Program-made: the position numbers and the translations under genes | Shown here: piece by piece, positions 62,545 to 64,000 of the stretch | Numbering within the stretch: the stretch's first letter is position 1 | Layout: each line of letters starts with the position of its first letter | From: Protonemura montana | Taxonomy: Eukaryota > Arthropoda > Insecta > Plecoptera > Nemouridae | DNA: 64,000 bases | Direction of reading: 5' to 3' | NCBI GenBank assembly: GCA_947568835.1 | Contig: OX387602.1 | Coordinates: 28,728,633-28,792,632 of the forward strand | Notes under the pieces: generated by a model | What the model was told of the DNA's origin: nothing | Seen by the model: the letters and a program-made list of their open reading frames with translations, nothing else | Database searches by the model: none

Positions 62545-62982
62545 ACCGAACGGTTTGGGCTTGGCGTGTTGGAAACACCGGTTCTCATTAGATCACCGAA
62601 GTTAAGCAACACTGCGCTGGGTCAGGTATTGGATGGGTGACCATCATACACATGACCAGTTCTGTTCGGGAGAGAGGTTGGAGGGATGGAAGTTAGTACA
62701 GCAACTTCACGCGCCTTGCTTATCAACCTCTCGACAGCATGGATTTGTGGAGGAATCCTGTTGTTCGCGCTGTACCGTCCTTCGGAAGGGACGTTAAGCC
62801 GGTGGTCTCCTTGGTCTTCGACAGGAGTAGGCTACATGCCGGCACCGGGTTTCCCCTCCTTCCTTCTAGGCTAGGTAAGGTTCATCCTCATCATCATCCA
62901 CTCATTCACCGATGCCATTAGACTAGTGCCGCATGGCCAGATGTCAAAACAGTGCGTCGTTAAACACTACAAATAATAATAA
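62545..62982 (+). mobile_element. 5S-headed SINE, one 5S module, complete
   Basis: Best-preserved copy. One 5S module (GTTGGAAACACCGGTTCTC, GATCACCGAAGTTAAGCAAC, ACTGCGCTGGGTCAGGTATT, GGATGGGTGACCA) is joined at about 62645 to the full body (GGTTGGAGGGATGGAAGTTA, TATCAACCTCTCGACAGC, GTACCGTCCTTCGGAAGGG, TTCTAGGCTAGGTAAGG) and 3' tail CAGTGCGTCGTTAAACACT with AATAATAATAA. Box A, intermediate element and box C positions follow 5S genes, giving an internal pol III promoter. Confidence 0.85.
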
Positions 62983-62989
62983 CTTACAC

Positions 62990-63760
62990 AAATACGTGGA
63001 GGATTCTACCTTCAAAACGTGCAGTACCAAGTCAAATGATTGCAAATGATTGAATGGCAGCAAAGTGATGCTGCCTCGACCTGCAAGACATCATCATGGG
63101 TCTGGTTGCATTCTGCCTTGAAATCACGTCACGTCCGTCACGGGCACGTCCACGCGTACTCAAGATGCGTTGCATGGGCGCTGCCTCTTCATGACGCATG
63201 ATAATAGCCGTCACAATTGCTAGGTACAGGTTCAAGGCATGTTCTACAATTATATCTTCAACAACATCGGCAAACTATGGCATGTAATCGTTAGGCGCAA
63301 TGAGCGTACAGCCGCGTGTTGCCGGGAAATGAATTGCTTCGCGCTAAACGCCTCGCACCTCGACGTGGCTTACAATGCAACGGACAAGACAGGTTTGAGA
63401 CTTGTTGTTTGTGCGGCATTCCGACGAGGAGGTAACGCGTCATGACGGCTTCCCGTTTCTAGTTTCCAAGTATTGTTTCCAGTGGATACTGATTTGTGTT
63501 TATCCGCGTTTCTTTTCTTTTTGAATTGGTCGTTAAAGTCTGCCAAAAATGGAGCTACATTGTAATTATGATTTTCTATTTTCTAGTTTCTAGTTTGTTT
63601 GACCACGCTGACAGATGTTGTCAACGAACTGACATCACAATTTTATAATTTTTCTGTAAGTTTTCTATTTGACATCATTGCAGGCCTACAATACCATTCC
63701 ACTCATCGACACGTAAGTGCAGACTGCACAAAACCCTATCATAAGTACCTACCTACACCA
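62990..63760. other. Intergenic DNA, no gene recognised
   Basis: Frames at 63032-63235 and 63239-63445 have no recognised motif. Nothing supportable. Confidence 0.5.
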
Positions 63761-63856
63761 TAAGAACCAAGTAGAAACGAAATAGAACCCCAATAGAACC
63801 CAAGTATAATCCTAATTGAACCCCAATAGAACCCCAGTAGAACCCAAGTAGAAACT
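63758..63856 (+). repeat. Imperfect minisatellite, 12-15 bp units
   Basis: Variants of AATAGAACCCCA and AAGTAGAACCC repeat about seven times, with A/G and length changes. Confidence 0.75.
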
Positions 63857-64000
63857 GAATGTCCATCTCACGTACACCCATGTAAACCCATGAGTACACC
63901 CGGAGCCGCCCAAGAATTTCTCCACGGCATGAGAGTTTGCTCGGTGCCAGTGCAATACATCACGACGAGGATGTCGATGCAGTTGCAGATACCAGCTGAT

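Overview
The window looks like genomic DNA from an arthropod, most likely a crustacean. The evidence is three cuticle-type genes. Two carry a clear chitin-binding Rebers-Riddiford (R&R, pro-resilin-like) domain. The third is a secreted Pro/Tyr-repeat protein with the same 5' gene design. The host species is not identifiable from the sequence alone; a crustacean is inference.

Genes. All three recognised genes are on the minus strand. Reading 5' to 3' on that strand: an R&R gene with an Asn-rich tail (57176-53355, four exons, 243 aa); a Gly-rich R&R gene (45150-43155, four exons, 201 aa); and a Pro-rich gene (5450 to at least 3378, two exons found, 3' end not found). They share one plan: a TATA box 30-35 bases upstream of the presumed start of transcription, a first coding exon of only five or six codons that opens the signal peptide, and only phase-0 introns. 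Joining the exons at the proposed sites gives continuous proteins with good signal peptides and intact R&R cores. They are probably secreted together into the cuticle, where R&R domains bind chitin and low-complexity arms supply elasticity or cross-linking.

Repeats. A 5.05 kb minisatellite of 10-11 bp units (GACATCTGGG / GACATCTAGG) fills 13332-18376 and contains a 1,174 bp higher-order tandem duplication. A fragment resembling mitochondrial elongation factor Tu lies beside its left edge. A SINE family with 5S-rRNA-derived heads recurs on both strands (7.1, 25.1, 38.6-39.3, 40.9, 52.6 and 62.5 kb, with a head remnant at 23.1 kb); heads are single or in tandem runs of two, three or five 92-bp modules. 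A second, tRNA-derived SINE family has copies at 37.8 kb and in intron 1 of the Asn-rich gene. Foldback/MITE-like elements lie at 39.9, 42.1 and 49.3 kb, and the 3' end of a LINE at 48.3 kb.

The rest, more than half of the window, is AT-rich intergenic DNA with no recognisable gene. Its small open frames lack homology, splice context or composition that would support them. No convincing functional tRNA, rRNA, CRISPR or prokaryotic system is present.
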